From Nitrolancea sp040255925 (GTDB lineage: Bacteria > Chloroflexota > Chloroflexia > Thermomicrobiales > Thermomicrobiaceae): a stretch of DNA of 15,123 nucleotides. The notes beneath the pieces are model-generated. The model had not been told where the DNA came from and searched no databases. It saw only the letters and a list, made by a program, of their open reading frames with translations. Positions 1 to 7,089 of the stretch are shown here, one piece after another (positions within the stretch are counted from its first letter, which is position 1; each line of letters starts with the position of its first letter). The DNA is taken from contig JBDZVX010000058.1 of the NCBI GenBank assembly GCA_040255925.1, positions 1-15,123 on the forward strand. The letters are read 5' to 3'. Both the position numbers and the translations under genes were made by a program.

Positions 1-20
1 ATCGCCGCCGTTTGCGCCAT
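1..20 (-). CDS. Start of an unidentified gene leaving the left edge (partial)
   Basis: Only the first codons can be seen, read leftwards from an ATG at 20-18 (MAQTAA...). A strong ribosome binding sequence, GGAGAGGAG, lies 6 bases before this ATG, and that is the main reason for the call. The same frame is also open upstream with further ATGs at 86, 80 and 74, which would add the residues MAMAMTVDVDGWVPGLVGEE before QVM. Those starts lack an equally good binding site, so the true start could lie anywhere from 86 to 20. The gene has the same orientation as the FkbH fusion and starts 125-190 bases after its stop, so the two may be co-transcribed. Too little sequence is present to name a product. 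Confidence 0.35.
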
Positions 21-210
21 CACCTGCTCCTCTCCAACCAAGCCCGGCACCCATCCATCAACGTCTACCGTCATCGCCATTGCCATTTCCACGTGGGCGT
101 GGTGTCTCGCAACGATTGTAGCGCAGTCGTCATCAAGGCGTAAGCGCCGTTCAATCACCAGAGGCGGCGGGAATCGAGGAGCGATTGTAGCTGATCTCGG
201 CCCACGGGGC

Positions 211-3153
211 TCAACCGGAACGCGCGGCAAGCGCCGGATGACCCGACCGCTGGAACTCGACGTGCTCGGGAAGGGTGGGGAGATCGGCGAGAGACCGTAT
301 CCACAGATTGGGCTCGGTCTCGCGGAAGCCGCTCCGGACGAGGAAATCTCTCACCTGGCCATTGCGCGGTCCCGCCACGAACCGCGCCACCAGCGAACTG
401 GCCCCCGCTTGTGCCGCCATATCCGCGATTCCGTACAAGAAGGCGTCTTCGACACCTCGTCCGAGCGCCCGGCAGCTCATCAGCAGTGTATCGATTTCCC
501 AGGTTCCGGCTTGCTTGGACTCCCGGAACATACCAACACCGACCAAGCCATAGTCGCCGAACCGATCCGCGGCCTTGAGTACGTAGACGAATAGCTCCGG
601 CTCCAGGGCGTTCACCTCTTCCAGCGTGCGCCGCTTGAGCGAAAGGTTGAACTGGTTCGTCCGCTGCGTGAGCTGGGCCACCCGCGGCCATTCGTGCTCG
701 GTCGGCGGGGCCATCTCGACCTGGAGTTCCAAGCTCGCCAAGAATGCCGTCAGGCTGGCCGTTGACTTGCGCGCATTCTGACGACGGCTCTCCTCGTGCA
801 TCATCTGGGTTCGCGCCGTATCAACCGCCGTCGTCTGAATCCCGTCAAATAGCCACAGCCGGTTCAGCGTTTCACCATACGCAGCCGGATCCTTGGGAAG
901 TGGAACCACGTGTACGCCGGGCAGGCTGGTCTGCACCTCCAACCGCACCGCTGGATCATCATCGAGTAAGACGAACGCGTTGATCCCGAGGTTGAGCTCA
1001 TCGGCAAGTTCGCGGAGATTCTGAGACTTGGGGCTCCAATTCACGCGCCAGGCCGCGATGTCATCCGGACGAAGGATCATCTCGGGATGCTGTTCAAAGA
1101 CGTCACGTACATCACGCTCCTCGTTCTTGCTGACCACCACGAGCAACAGGCCGCGATCTTTGAGGCGCTTGAGCTGGCGTTGGAAGAGCTGGAACGCGCG
1201 TCCCGGGCCATCCGGCCCAAGCTGAATCCCCTCCAGCCCAACTTCGCCGACCACTCCACCCCAGAGTGTATTGTCGCAATCGACGGCGACAACCTTTGCT
1301 GGCGCCCGGCGCTTGGCACGGATCAGCCGGACCAGCGCGATACCGAGCTCCTGGTAGAGCCGTGGCGAGTACGGCGCGCGCATGAGGACTTCGGTTCCGC
1401 TATCGCGAGCGGTATCGAGGCCGAGGCGCTCCACCACACCGGCAAAATCGAAGAGATCTACGCCGGGCATCACCTCAAGCCGGGAGCGCCACTGATGGCG
1501 AACCGACTCCACGACACCCTGGTCGAGCAGCGCGAAGGGGGAAACGACGGGAGGCAGGGTCCCCACGAGCAACGTCGCCCGGCCTGGTCCAGTCGTGGTT
1601 ATGTACCGGAGCGCGTCAAACACCGGCTCAAGTTGCGCTGTGGCCTGCTCTAAGGAACCCATCGCGAGGTCTTCCGGCCGCATAAGGATGACATTGACCC
1701 CATCGCGGTTCGTCGCGAACGGCCCGCGGTCGTCAAGCAGCGTCTGAACGATCTGGTTGTATTCCGCAAAACGACAAACGATCTCAAATCCGAACGCCCG
1801 GCCCCACAGCTTGAGTGACGTCGCCACCGGCTGCGCGGTGAAACTAGCCGCGATCACCACCCGGAGCCGCCGGCTATCCGCCGCCCCTTCTTGGAAGCGC
1901 GCGGCGAGCGCACGGGTTGCTTCCGGCGAATCGAGCAGCGGGAGCATCTCAACGTCGTCAGGAAGCGGACTTCCCGGGGAGGAGCCGGACAGGCTCGCGC
2001 TGGGGAGTGGCTGTGCCGGCAGGGTTCCATTCAACCCCACTCCGGTGTCCGGGACCGATCGAGAACGTCCCACGATGATATCCACGATATCCCGCATCGT
2101 CCGGATACGGTAGACCTCATTCTCATCTACGGTGATCCCATAGCGGTCAAAGATCGCCGCGGAAATCGCTATCTGACCGAGGGAATCCCACTCCGGACAA
2201 CTCTCGCTGCTCAGTTCGGCCGGAGCGGTTTCCGAACGGAGATCCAGGGCATCCAGCACCAACCGGCGAACTTCGGCCAAGGTGGGAGAATCCGGATCGC
2301 TCCGATCAACCGGTGGGATAAACGCAGCTTCGCTTGGTTGATGAGCCGGTTTTTCCGAGTCGATCGTTTGGTGAGCGCTGCCGGAGGAATCGATATCGTC
2401 CCGCTTGCGGCGGAAGCGGGCCGGATTACCGCCCCACACCTCGCCCGGAGGGATTCGCGTGAAGGGGGCCACGACCGAACCCGGCTCGATAATGGCATCA
2501 TCGCCGATCACACAGCCCAGCGCCACCCGCGACTCGCCACCGATGGTCGCCCGGTCGCCAATTTTCACCGGAGCCGAGACATAGACCATCTCTCCGCCCT
2601 GGCGGATCGCTATGCTGTGGGCCGATATAACAGCTCTCCCGCCGATCATCACGTTGTCGCCAATATCAGTCAGGTCGGGGTCATACAGCGCACCCCTGCA
2701 CGTGAACATCTTTCCGATGCTCATGGACGGCGAGTAAGCGCGGAGTACGAGCGGGCGCAAACATCTAGTCTGCTCAATTACGCGAATCAGCGGCAGCGTC
2801 TCTAAAATCGCACCTCGGCGATAACAGACTTCGGCGGTTAGGAGCCCGAGATCGCCCCTGGGCTGGTCTTGGTGGCCGGGCCGGGCTACCGTGTATCGGG
2901 GCTTGGGGAATCGCTTGCCCAATGGTTGAAGGGTCGCGGCATAGATGAGCAGAGATGTGATGAGCCAGCAGAGATAGAGTACCGGCGAGGCGATAAGCCA
3001 GCTATACCAGGGCCAATGGCCCACCCAGTCAATGAGATACACCAGTCCGGCAACAGCCGCGGCAGCGAGCATCATAGGGATAAGAAGGAGCACTATGGAG
3101 ATGAGATCGGCGACCAGGTCTCCGACTGGTTTATCGCGGCTGTCCGAATCCAT
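211..3153 (-). CDS. Membrane-anchored acyltransferase / acyl carrier / FkbH-type HAD-IIIC fusion protein
   Basis: This is a 980-residue multidomain protein. Residues 17-43 and 48-73 are two hydrophobic, probably membrane-spanning segments. Residues about 140-250 show hexapeptide-repeat character (IGDNVMIGG, VKIGDRATIGG, CVIGDDAIIEPGSVV) ending in GEVWGGNPAR, typical of left-handed beta-helix O-acyltransferases; His179 is a candidate catalytic residue. Residues about 290-362 look like an acyl carrier domain with EWDSLGQI; Ser324 would carry phosphopantetheine. A Pro/Ser-rich linker follows. Residues about 428-605 resemble the SGNH-like N-domain of long FkbH proteins. Residues 619-760 are the HAD core: DCDNTLWGG (Asp625, Asp627), VVSKN (Ser675) and LLDDDP (Asp731-Asp733). 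The C-terminus is GNAT-like. Known FkbH enzymes dephosphorylate 1,3-bisphosphoglycerate and load glyceryl onto a carrier protein. I infer that loading occurs in cis here, followed by transfer near the membrane. The ATG at 3153 lies 7 bases after GGGAG; a TTG at 3156 is an alternative start. The acceptor is unknown. Confidence 0.88.
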   Translation of the reverse strand: MDSDSRDKPVGDLVADLISIVLLLIPMMLAAAAVAGLVYLIDWVGHWPWYSWLIASPVLYLCWLITSLLIYAATLQPLGKRFPKPRYTVARPGHQDQPRGDLGLLTAEVCYRRGAILETLPLIRVIEQTRCLRPLVLRAYSPSMSIGKMFTCRGALYDPDLTDIGDNVMIGGRAVISAHSIAIRQGGEMVYVSAPVKIGDRATIGGESRVALGCVIGDDAIIEPGSVVAPFTRIPPGEVWGGNPARFRRKRDDIDSSGSAHQTIDSEKPAHQPSEAAFIPPVDRSDPDSPTLAEVRRLVLDALDLRSETAPAELSSESCPEWDSLGQIAISAAIFDRYGITVDENEVYRIRTMRDIVDIIVGRSRSVPDTGVGLNGTLPAQPLPSASLSGSSPGSPLPDDVEMLPLLDSPEATRALAARFQEGAADSRRLRVVIAASFTAQPVATSLKLWGRAFGFEIVCRFAEYNQIVQTLLDDRGPFATNRDGVNVILMRPEDLAMGSLEQATAQLEPVFDALRYITTTGPGRATLLVGTLPPVVSPFALLDQGVVESVRHQWRSRLEVMPGVDLFDFAGVVERLGLDTARDSGTEVLMRAPYSPRLYQELGIALVRLIRAKRRAPAKVVAVDCDNTLWGGVVGEVGLEGIQLGPDGPGRAFQLFQRQLKRLKDRGLLLVVVSKNEERDVRDVFEQHPEMILRPDDIAAWRVNWSPKSQNLRELADELNLGINAFVLLDDDPAVRLEVQTSLPGVHVVPLPKDPAAYGETLNRLWLFDGIQTTAVDTARTQMMHEESRRQNARKSTASLTAFLASLELQVEMAPPTEHEWPRVAQLTQRTNQFNLSLKRRTLEEVNALEPELFVYVLKAADRFGDYGLVGVGMFRESKQAGTWEIDTLLMSCRALGRGVEDAFLYGIADMAAQAGASSLVARFVAGPRNGQVRDFLVRSGFRETEPNLWIRSLADLPTLPEHVEFQRSGHPALAARSG

Positions 3154-3331
3154 CAACCTTCTCCCGATATTGAATTGTCCGACTAGCAGGAGGGTATCAG
3201 GAGACGCAGGAAAAGGGAAGTAGGTGGAGAGATTCGTTGATAGAATGCTGCGGCGATGAACTGGCTCTCGGCATGCGAGGGGATGTCACAATCATCGGCC
3301 ACGGCGAAACCCGAAAACACCAAATTAGCCC

Positions 3332-3360
3332 TTGACAACCCGTTGGCACGGGAGTATAGT
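3332..3360 (+). promoter_or_regulatory. Sigma-70-type promoter of the rpoBC operon
   Basis: A perfect -35 box TTGACA (3332-3337) and a -10 box TATAGT (3355-3360) are separated by exactly 17 bases. An A/T-rich stretch at 3312-3326 lies where an UP element would be expected. Transcription should begin near 3367, giving a 5' leader of about 220 nt before rpoB. Such a strong housekeeping promoter fits rpoBC forming its own transcription unit here rather than lying downstream of rplJL. Confidence 0.87.
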
Positions 3361-3441
3361 TGTGGGTCGCTGATGGGTGATCGCTGGCGCGTGCGCATGA
3401 AATTGACGGCATTTGGCGAGATTCCGAACAGATTGGGTATT

Positions 3442-3467
3442 CGGGAGGGGATTACATTGCCTTCCCG
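3442..3467 (+). promoter_or_regulatory. Hairpin in the rpoB leader
   Basis: CGGGAGGG at 3442-3449 can pair with CCTTCCCG at 3460-3467 (8 pairs, one of them G-U) around a 10-nt loop. No run of T follows, so this is not a classic intrinsic terminator. It could be an mRNA stability element or part of a regulatory leader. The pairing is seen in the sequence; any role is inference. Confidence 0.4.
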
Positions 3468-3526
3468 CCTTTGCTATTTCCCCAGCGAGTCGACATCAAC
3501 GAATCCCTGATTAGGCGCAAGCGTCA

Positions 3527-3549
3527 CCGTCGTGAGGCTGACACGATGG
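3527..3549 (+). promoter_or_regulatory. Hairpin covering the start of the small ORF before rpoB
   Basis: CCGTCGTG at 3527-3534 pairs with CACGATGG at 3542-3549 (8 pairs, one of them G-U) around the 7-nt loop AGGCTGA. The loop contains the GAGG-type ribosome binding sequence, and the stem contains the ATG (3546-3548) of the 14-codon ORF that ends directly before rpoB. The structure could therefore control translation of that ORF and, by coupling, of rpoB. The pairing is seen; the role is inferred. Confidence 0.35.
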
Positions 3550-3590
3550 CGGCGCGCGGTGCATTTGCCCCAGACAAAAAGGAGCAGTGA
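3546..3590 (+). CDS. Possible 14-residue leader peptide directly upstream of rpoB
   Basis: An ATG at 3546 opens a 14-codon frame (MAARGAFAPDKKEQ) whose TGA stop at 3588-3590 directly abuts the rpoB ATG at 3591. A GAGG sequence ends 8 bases before the ATG. The AAGGAG ribosome binding site of rpoB lies inside the last codons of this small frame, so ribosomes finishing it could re-initiate at rpoB. Short frames of this kind also occur by chance. There is no family match to lean on, so this is a candidate only. Confidence 0.22.
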   Translation: MAARGAFAPDKKEQ

Positions 3591-6500
3591 ATGGCCGTAA
3601 CTCTTCGTGGCCCCCTCGTCACTGAAGCTGGTGCCCGGCAGGTCTTGTCCAACTTGGGCATCGACCGCCGGTCCTACTCGCGTATCCCAACGGTCTCGGA
3701 GATGCCGAATCTGGTGCAGATCCAGATCGAATCATTTGACTGGTTCCGAGAAGAAGGCCTGCGGGAACTGCTCGAAGAGATCTCACCGATCGTTGATTAC
3801 AACCAGAAAATGAAGTTGTACTTCGAGAAGCACCGGTTTGAGGAGCCGCGCGCGAGCGAGGAGGTCTGCCGTGAGCGAGACATGACCTACGCCGCGCCGC
3901 TCCGGATTACGGTGCGTCTGGAAATCCTTGAGACTGGAGAGATTAAAGAGAGCGATGTCTTCCTCGGCGATTTCCCGATCATGACCGCGGACGGTACGTT
4001 CGTTATTAATGGTGCCGAGCGCGTGGTTGTCTCCCAACTCGTACGCTCTGCCGGGGTCTATTTCGAGGTGTCGGAGGATGTGTCGACGGGCCGCCAACTT
4101 AGCTCGGCCAAGCTCATCCCGAGCCGGGGAGCCTGGCTCGAATTCGAGACCTCGAACCGCAACGTCCTCTCGGTCAAGGTCGACCGGAAGCGGAAGCTGC
4201 CGGTCACGATCCTGCTCCGGGCGCTCGGCTATGCGACTGACGACCAGATCCGTGAGCTGTTCGCGGATATCGATGATCCCGAGCACCATTATATTGACAG
4301 CACGTTGGAGCGCGATACTACCGATACCCAGGAAGAGGCTCAGGTCGAGCTGTACCGGCGGCTCCGGCCCGGCGATCCTCCGACCAAGGAGAACGCGAGC
4401 AACCTCCTTGAGGGACTCTTCTTCAACGCCCGTCGCTACGATCTAGGGAGAGTCGGCCGCTACAAGCTCAACAAGCGGCTAGGGCTCGATATCGGACTGG
4501 ATACCCGGACGCTGACGCACGAGGACCTCATCGAGATTATCCGGACGATGATCCGGATCAATCATGGGGAAGGTCAGCCGGACGATATCGATCACTTGGG
4601 GAACCGGCGCATCCGTGCCGTTGGCGAACTCATCCAAATGCATGTCCGGACCGGCCTCCAGCGGCTGGAGCGCGGAATCCGGGAGCGGATGACGATTCAG
4701 GATATCGCGACGGTGACACCGAACGCGCTGATCAGCACCACCCGGCCGGTCATGGCGGCGGTGCGGGAGTTCTTCGGTGGCAGCCAGTTGTCGCAGTTCA
4801 TGGATCAGACGAATCCACTGGCGGAACTGACGCACAAGCGGCGGCTCTCAGCGCTGGGCCCCGGCGGCCTAAGCCGTGACCGGGCAGGCTTCGATGTTCG
4901 CGACGTTCACCATTCGCACTACGGCCGGATTTGTCCGATCGAGACGCCGGAAGGTCCGAACATCGGCTTGATCGGATCACTCGCAACCTATGGGCGCATC
5001 AACCAGTACGGGTTCATCGAGACGCCCTACCGGAAGGTCTTCAGCAAGATCGAGGTCGCGGCGCATCCGGAGATGCTGCTGGGACAGACCGCCCGCGATG
5101 TCGTCAAGGACCCGCGGAGCGGTGAGGTCCTGGCCGAGGCCGGGATCGTGATCGACGAGGAGACTCAGCAGCGCATCGTCGACGCCGGGGTTTCCGTGGT
5201 GCGGATCGTTCCCTTCGTGAGCGACGTGATCGAATACCTCTCGGCCGACCTCGAAGATGAGTTCATCATCGCGCAGGCCAATGCGCCGCTTGATGAGGCC
5301 TCGCACTTTATTAGTGAGCGGGTCTCCTCGCGTGATGGGCACAAGTTCGTCAACGCGCCGGTCGACCGGATCGCCTATATGGATGTCTCGCCGAAGCAGG
5401 TTGTCTCGGTCGCGACGGCACTCATCCCGTTCCTGGAGCACGACGACGCCAACCGCGCGTTGATGGGCGCCAACATGCAGCGGCAGGCCGTGCCGCTGCT
5501 CCGTCCGGCATCGCCGATCGTCGGAACCGGCGTAGAGTACCAGACGGCGCGGGACTCCGGCCAGGTCGTAGTCGCGCGAGCGCCGGGAGAGGTCGTCGCC
5601 GTCACCGGCCGCCGGATCGTCGTGCGAGAGGATGGGGGAACCGAGCGGGTCTACAACCTGCAGAAATTCGTCCGCTCCAATCAGGATACGTGCATTAACC
5701 AGCGTCCGATCGTGAAGATGGGCGATCGAGTTGAGCCGGGCAAGATCATCGCCGATAGCCTGAGCACGGATAACGGCGAACTGGCGCTCGGGCAGAATGT
5801 GCTGGTCGCCTTCATGTCCTGGGAGGGTGGAAACTTCGAGGACGCGATTCTGGTCAGCGAGCGGCTGGTCCGGGACGACATCTTTACCTCGATTCACATC
5901 GAGAAGTACGAGATCGAGGCACGGGACACCAAGCTCGGACCGGAAGAGATCACCCGCGATATCCCGAACGTCGGTGAGGATAGCCTCGCCAATCTCGATG
6001 AGAACGGAATTATCCGGATCGGCGCCGAAGTCCGGCCGAACGACATTCTGGTTGGGAAGGTTACCCCCCGAGGTGAGACCGAACTCTCGGCCGAAGAGCG
6101 CTTGCTACGCGCGATCTTCGGAGAGAAGGCACGGGAGGTGAAGGATACCAGCCTCCGGGTGCCGCACGGTGTCCACGGCAAGGTAATCGAGGTCAAGCAG
6201 TTCAAGCGCGAGGATGGGAGCGACCACGAACTCCCGGCCGGCGTCAACGAGATGGTCCGGGTGAGCATCGCCCAGAAGCGCAAGATCTCCGAAGGTGACA
6301 AGATGGCAGGGCGGCACGGAAACAAGGGGGTCATCTCCCGAATCCTGCCGATCGAGGATATGCCCTACCTGCCGGATGGTACGCCGGTCGATATTATCCT
6401 GAATCCAATCGGCGTACCATCGCGAATGAATATCGGGCAGGTGCTCGAGACGCACCTCGGCTGGGCAGCCCACGAACTTGGGTACAAGATCGCGACACCG

Positions 6501-7070
6501 GTATTCGACGGCGCGCACGAAGAAGAAATCCGAAACCTCCTCGCGGAGGCCGGGCTGCCGCTGGATGGCAAAGTCGAACTCTACGATGGACGGTCCGGCG
6601 AGAAGTTCGATCAGCCGGTAACCGTCGGCATGATCTATATGTTGAAGCTGCATCACCTCGTGGAGGACAAAATCCACGCCCGGTCGACCGGCCCCTACTC
6701 GCTGGTCACCCAGCAGCCGTTGGGTGGCAAAGCGCAGTTCGGTGGCCAGCGGTTCGGCGAGATGGAAGTCTGGGCGCTCGAAGCCTACGGCGCCGCGCAT
6801 ATCCTCCAGGAGATGCTCACGGTCAAATCAGACGATGTGGTCGGCCGGGTCAAGACCTATGAAGCGATCGTGAAAGGCGAACCGATCGTCGAAGCCGGCG
6901 TGCCGGAGTCGTTCAAGGTACTCGTGAAGGAACTGCGGAGCCTCGGACTGTCAATTGAAGTGATCAACGAGGATGAGCAGACGGTGGAGTTCACCGAAGA
7001 TACCTCGCGAGATCTGTTGACGAACCTCGACCGGATCAATCTGAGTGGATTCGAGCGGTCTGAGGATTAG
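3591..7070 (+). CDS. rpoB: DNA-directed RNA polymerase subunit beta
   Basis: This 1159-residue protein is the beta subunit of the core RNA polymerase, which with beta-prime forms the active-site cleft. Conserved blocks appear in order: N-terminal lobe (GDFPIMTADGTFVINGAERV), the rifampicin pocket and fork (residues 394-425, SQLSQFMDQTNPLAELTHK), DVSPKQVVS, GGNFEDAILVSERLV (about 746-760), KMAGRHGNKG (904-913) and the C-terminal clamp (GGKAQFGGQRFGEMEVW). Residues matching E. coli Gln513, Asp516, His526, Arg529, Ser531 and Leu533 are Gln402, Asp405, His415, Arg418, Ser420 and Leu422, all wild type, so rifampicin sensitivity is expected. The protein is near the compact Thermus and Bacillus size and lacks the long E. 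coli insertions. It has an extra segment of about 53 residues within 484-546. The start follows AAGGAG by 6 bases. rpoC follows after 19 bases. Confidence 0.99.
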   Translation: MAVTLRGPLVTEAGARQVLSNLGIDRRSYSRIPTVSEMPNLVQIQIESFDWFREEGLRELLEEISPIVDYNQKMKLYFEKHRFEEPRASEEVCRERDMTYAAPLRITVRLEILETGEIKESDVFLGDFPIMTADGTFVINGAERVVVSQLVRSAGVYFEVSEDVSTGRQLSSAKLIPSRGAWLEFETSNRNVLSVKVDRKRKLPVTILLRALGYATDDQIRELFADIDDPEHHYIDSTLERDTTDTQEEAQVELYRRLRPGDPPTKENASNLLEGLFFNARRYDLGRVGRYKLNKRLGLDIGLDTRTLTHEDLIEIIRTMIRINHGEGQPDDIDHLGNRRIRAVGELIQMHVRTGLQRLERGIRERMTIQDIATVTPNALISTTRPVMAAVREFFGGSQLSQFMDQTNPLAELTHKRRLSALGPGGLSRDRAGFDVRDVHHSHYGRICPIETPEGPNIGLIGSLATYGRINQYGFIETPYRKVFSKIEVAAHPEMLLGQTARDVVKDPRSGEVLAEAGIVIDEETQQRIVDAGVSVVRIVPFVSDVIEYLSADLEDEFIIAQANAPLDEASHFISERVSSRDGHKFVNAPVDRIAYMDVSPKQVVSVATALIPFLEHDDANRALMGANMQRQAVPLLRPASPIVGTGVEYQTARDSGQVVVARAPGEVVAVTGRRIVVREDGGTERVYNLQKFVRSNQDTCINQRPIVKMGDRVEPGKIIADSLSTDNGELALGQNVLVAFMSWEGGNFEDAILVSERLVRDDIFTSIHIEKYEIEARDTKLGPEEITRDIPNVGEDSLANLDENGIIRIGAEVRPNDILVGKVTPRGETELSAEERLLRAIFGEKAREVKDTSLRVPHGVHGKVIEVKQFKREDGSDHELPAGVNEMVRVSIAQKRKISEGDKMAGRHGNKGVISRILPIEDMPYLPDGTPVDIILNPIGVPSRMNIGQVLETHLGWAAHELGYKIATPVFDGAHEEEIRNLLAEAGLPLDGKVELYDGRSGEKFDQPVTVGMIYMLKLHHLVEDKIHARSTGPYSLVTQQPLGGKAQFGGQRFGEMEVWALEAYGAAHILQEMLTVKSDDVVGRVKTYEAIVKGEPIVEAGVPESFKVLVKELRSLGLSIEVINEDEQTVEFTEDTSRDLLTNLDRINLSGFERSED

Positions 7071-7089
7071 TGGGATCGGTGAACGACTA

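Larger units (their letters stand above)
3154..3590. other. Divergent intergenic region between the FkbH fusion and rpoB
   Basis: This 437-base stretch contains no convincing long gene. On the plus strand it holds the rpoB promoter (3332-3360) and its leader of about 220 nt with two hairpins and a possible 14-codon ORF. On the minus strand it holds the ribosome binding site of the FkbH fusion (GGGAGAAGG, complement of 3157-3165). I found no strong sigma-70 promoter for the minus-strand gene. The best candidate, TTCCCT and TACCCT 17 bases apart just upstream of its start, matches the consensus poorly. Plus-strand open frames across this stretch, such as 3256-3510, run through the rpoB promoter and show no coding signature. 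Confidence 0.7.

Noticed and set aside
1891..2805. 304-codon plus-strand frame inside the FkbH fusion
   Set aside because: It lies antisense to clear FkbH, carrier and acyltransferase motifs, and its product is low-complexity and Arg/His/Asp-rich with no recognisable domain. It is a shadow frame of GC-rich coding DNA.
3256..3510. 84-codon plus-strand frame upstream of rpoB
   Set aside because: It starts upstream of and runs through the near-consensus rpoB promoter, lacks a good ribosome binding site and has no recognisable sequence.
4977..5897. 306-codon minus-strand frame opposite rpoB
   Set aside because: It is antisense to conserved RpoB blocks, is rich in Arg/Asp/His as shadow frames are, and has no recognisable product.
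7045..7089. GTG start for rpoC overlapping the end of rpoB
   Set aside because: The extra 15 residues (MDSSGLRISGIGERL) are the out-of-frame end of rpoB and unlike other RpoC N-termini. The ATG at 7090 has a GGTGA site 7 bases upstream.
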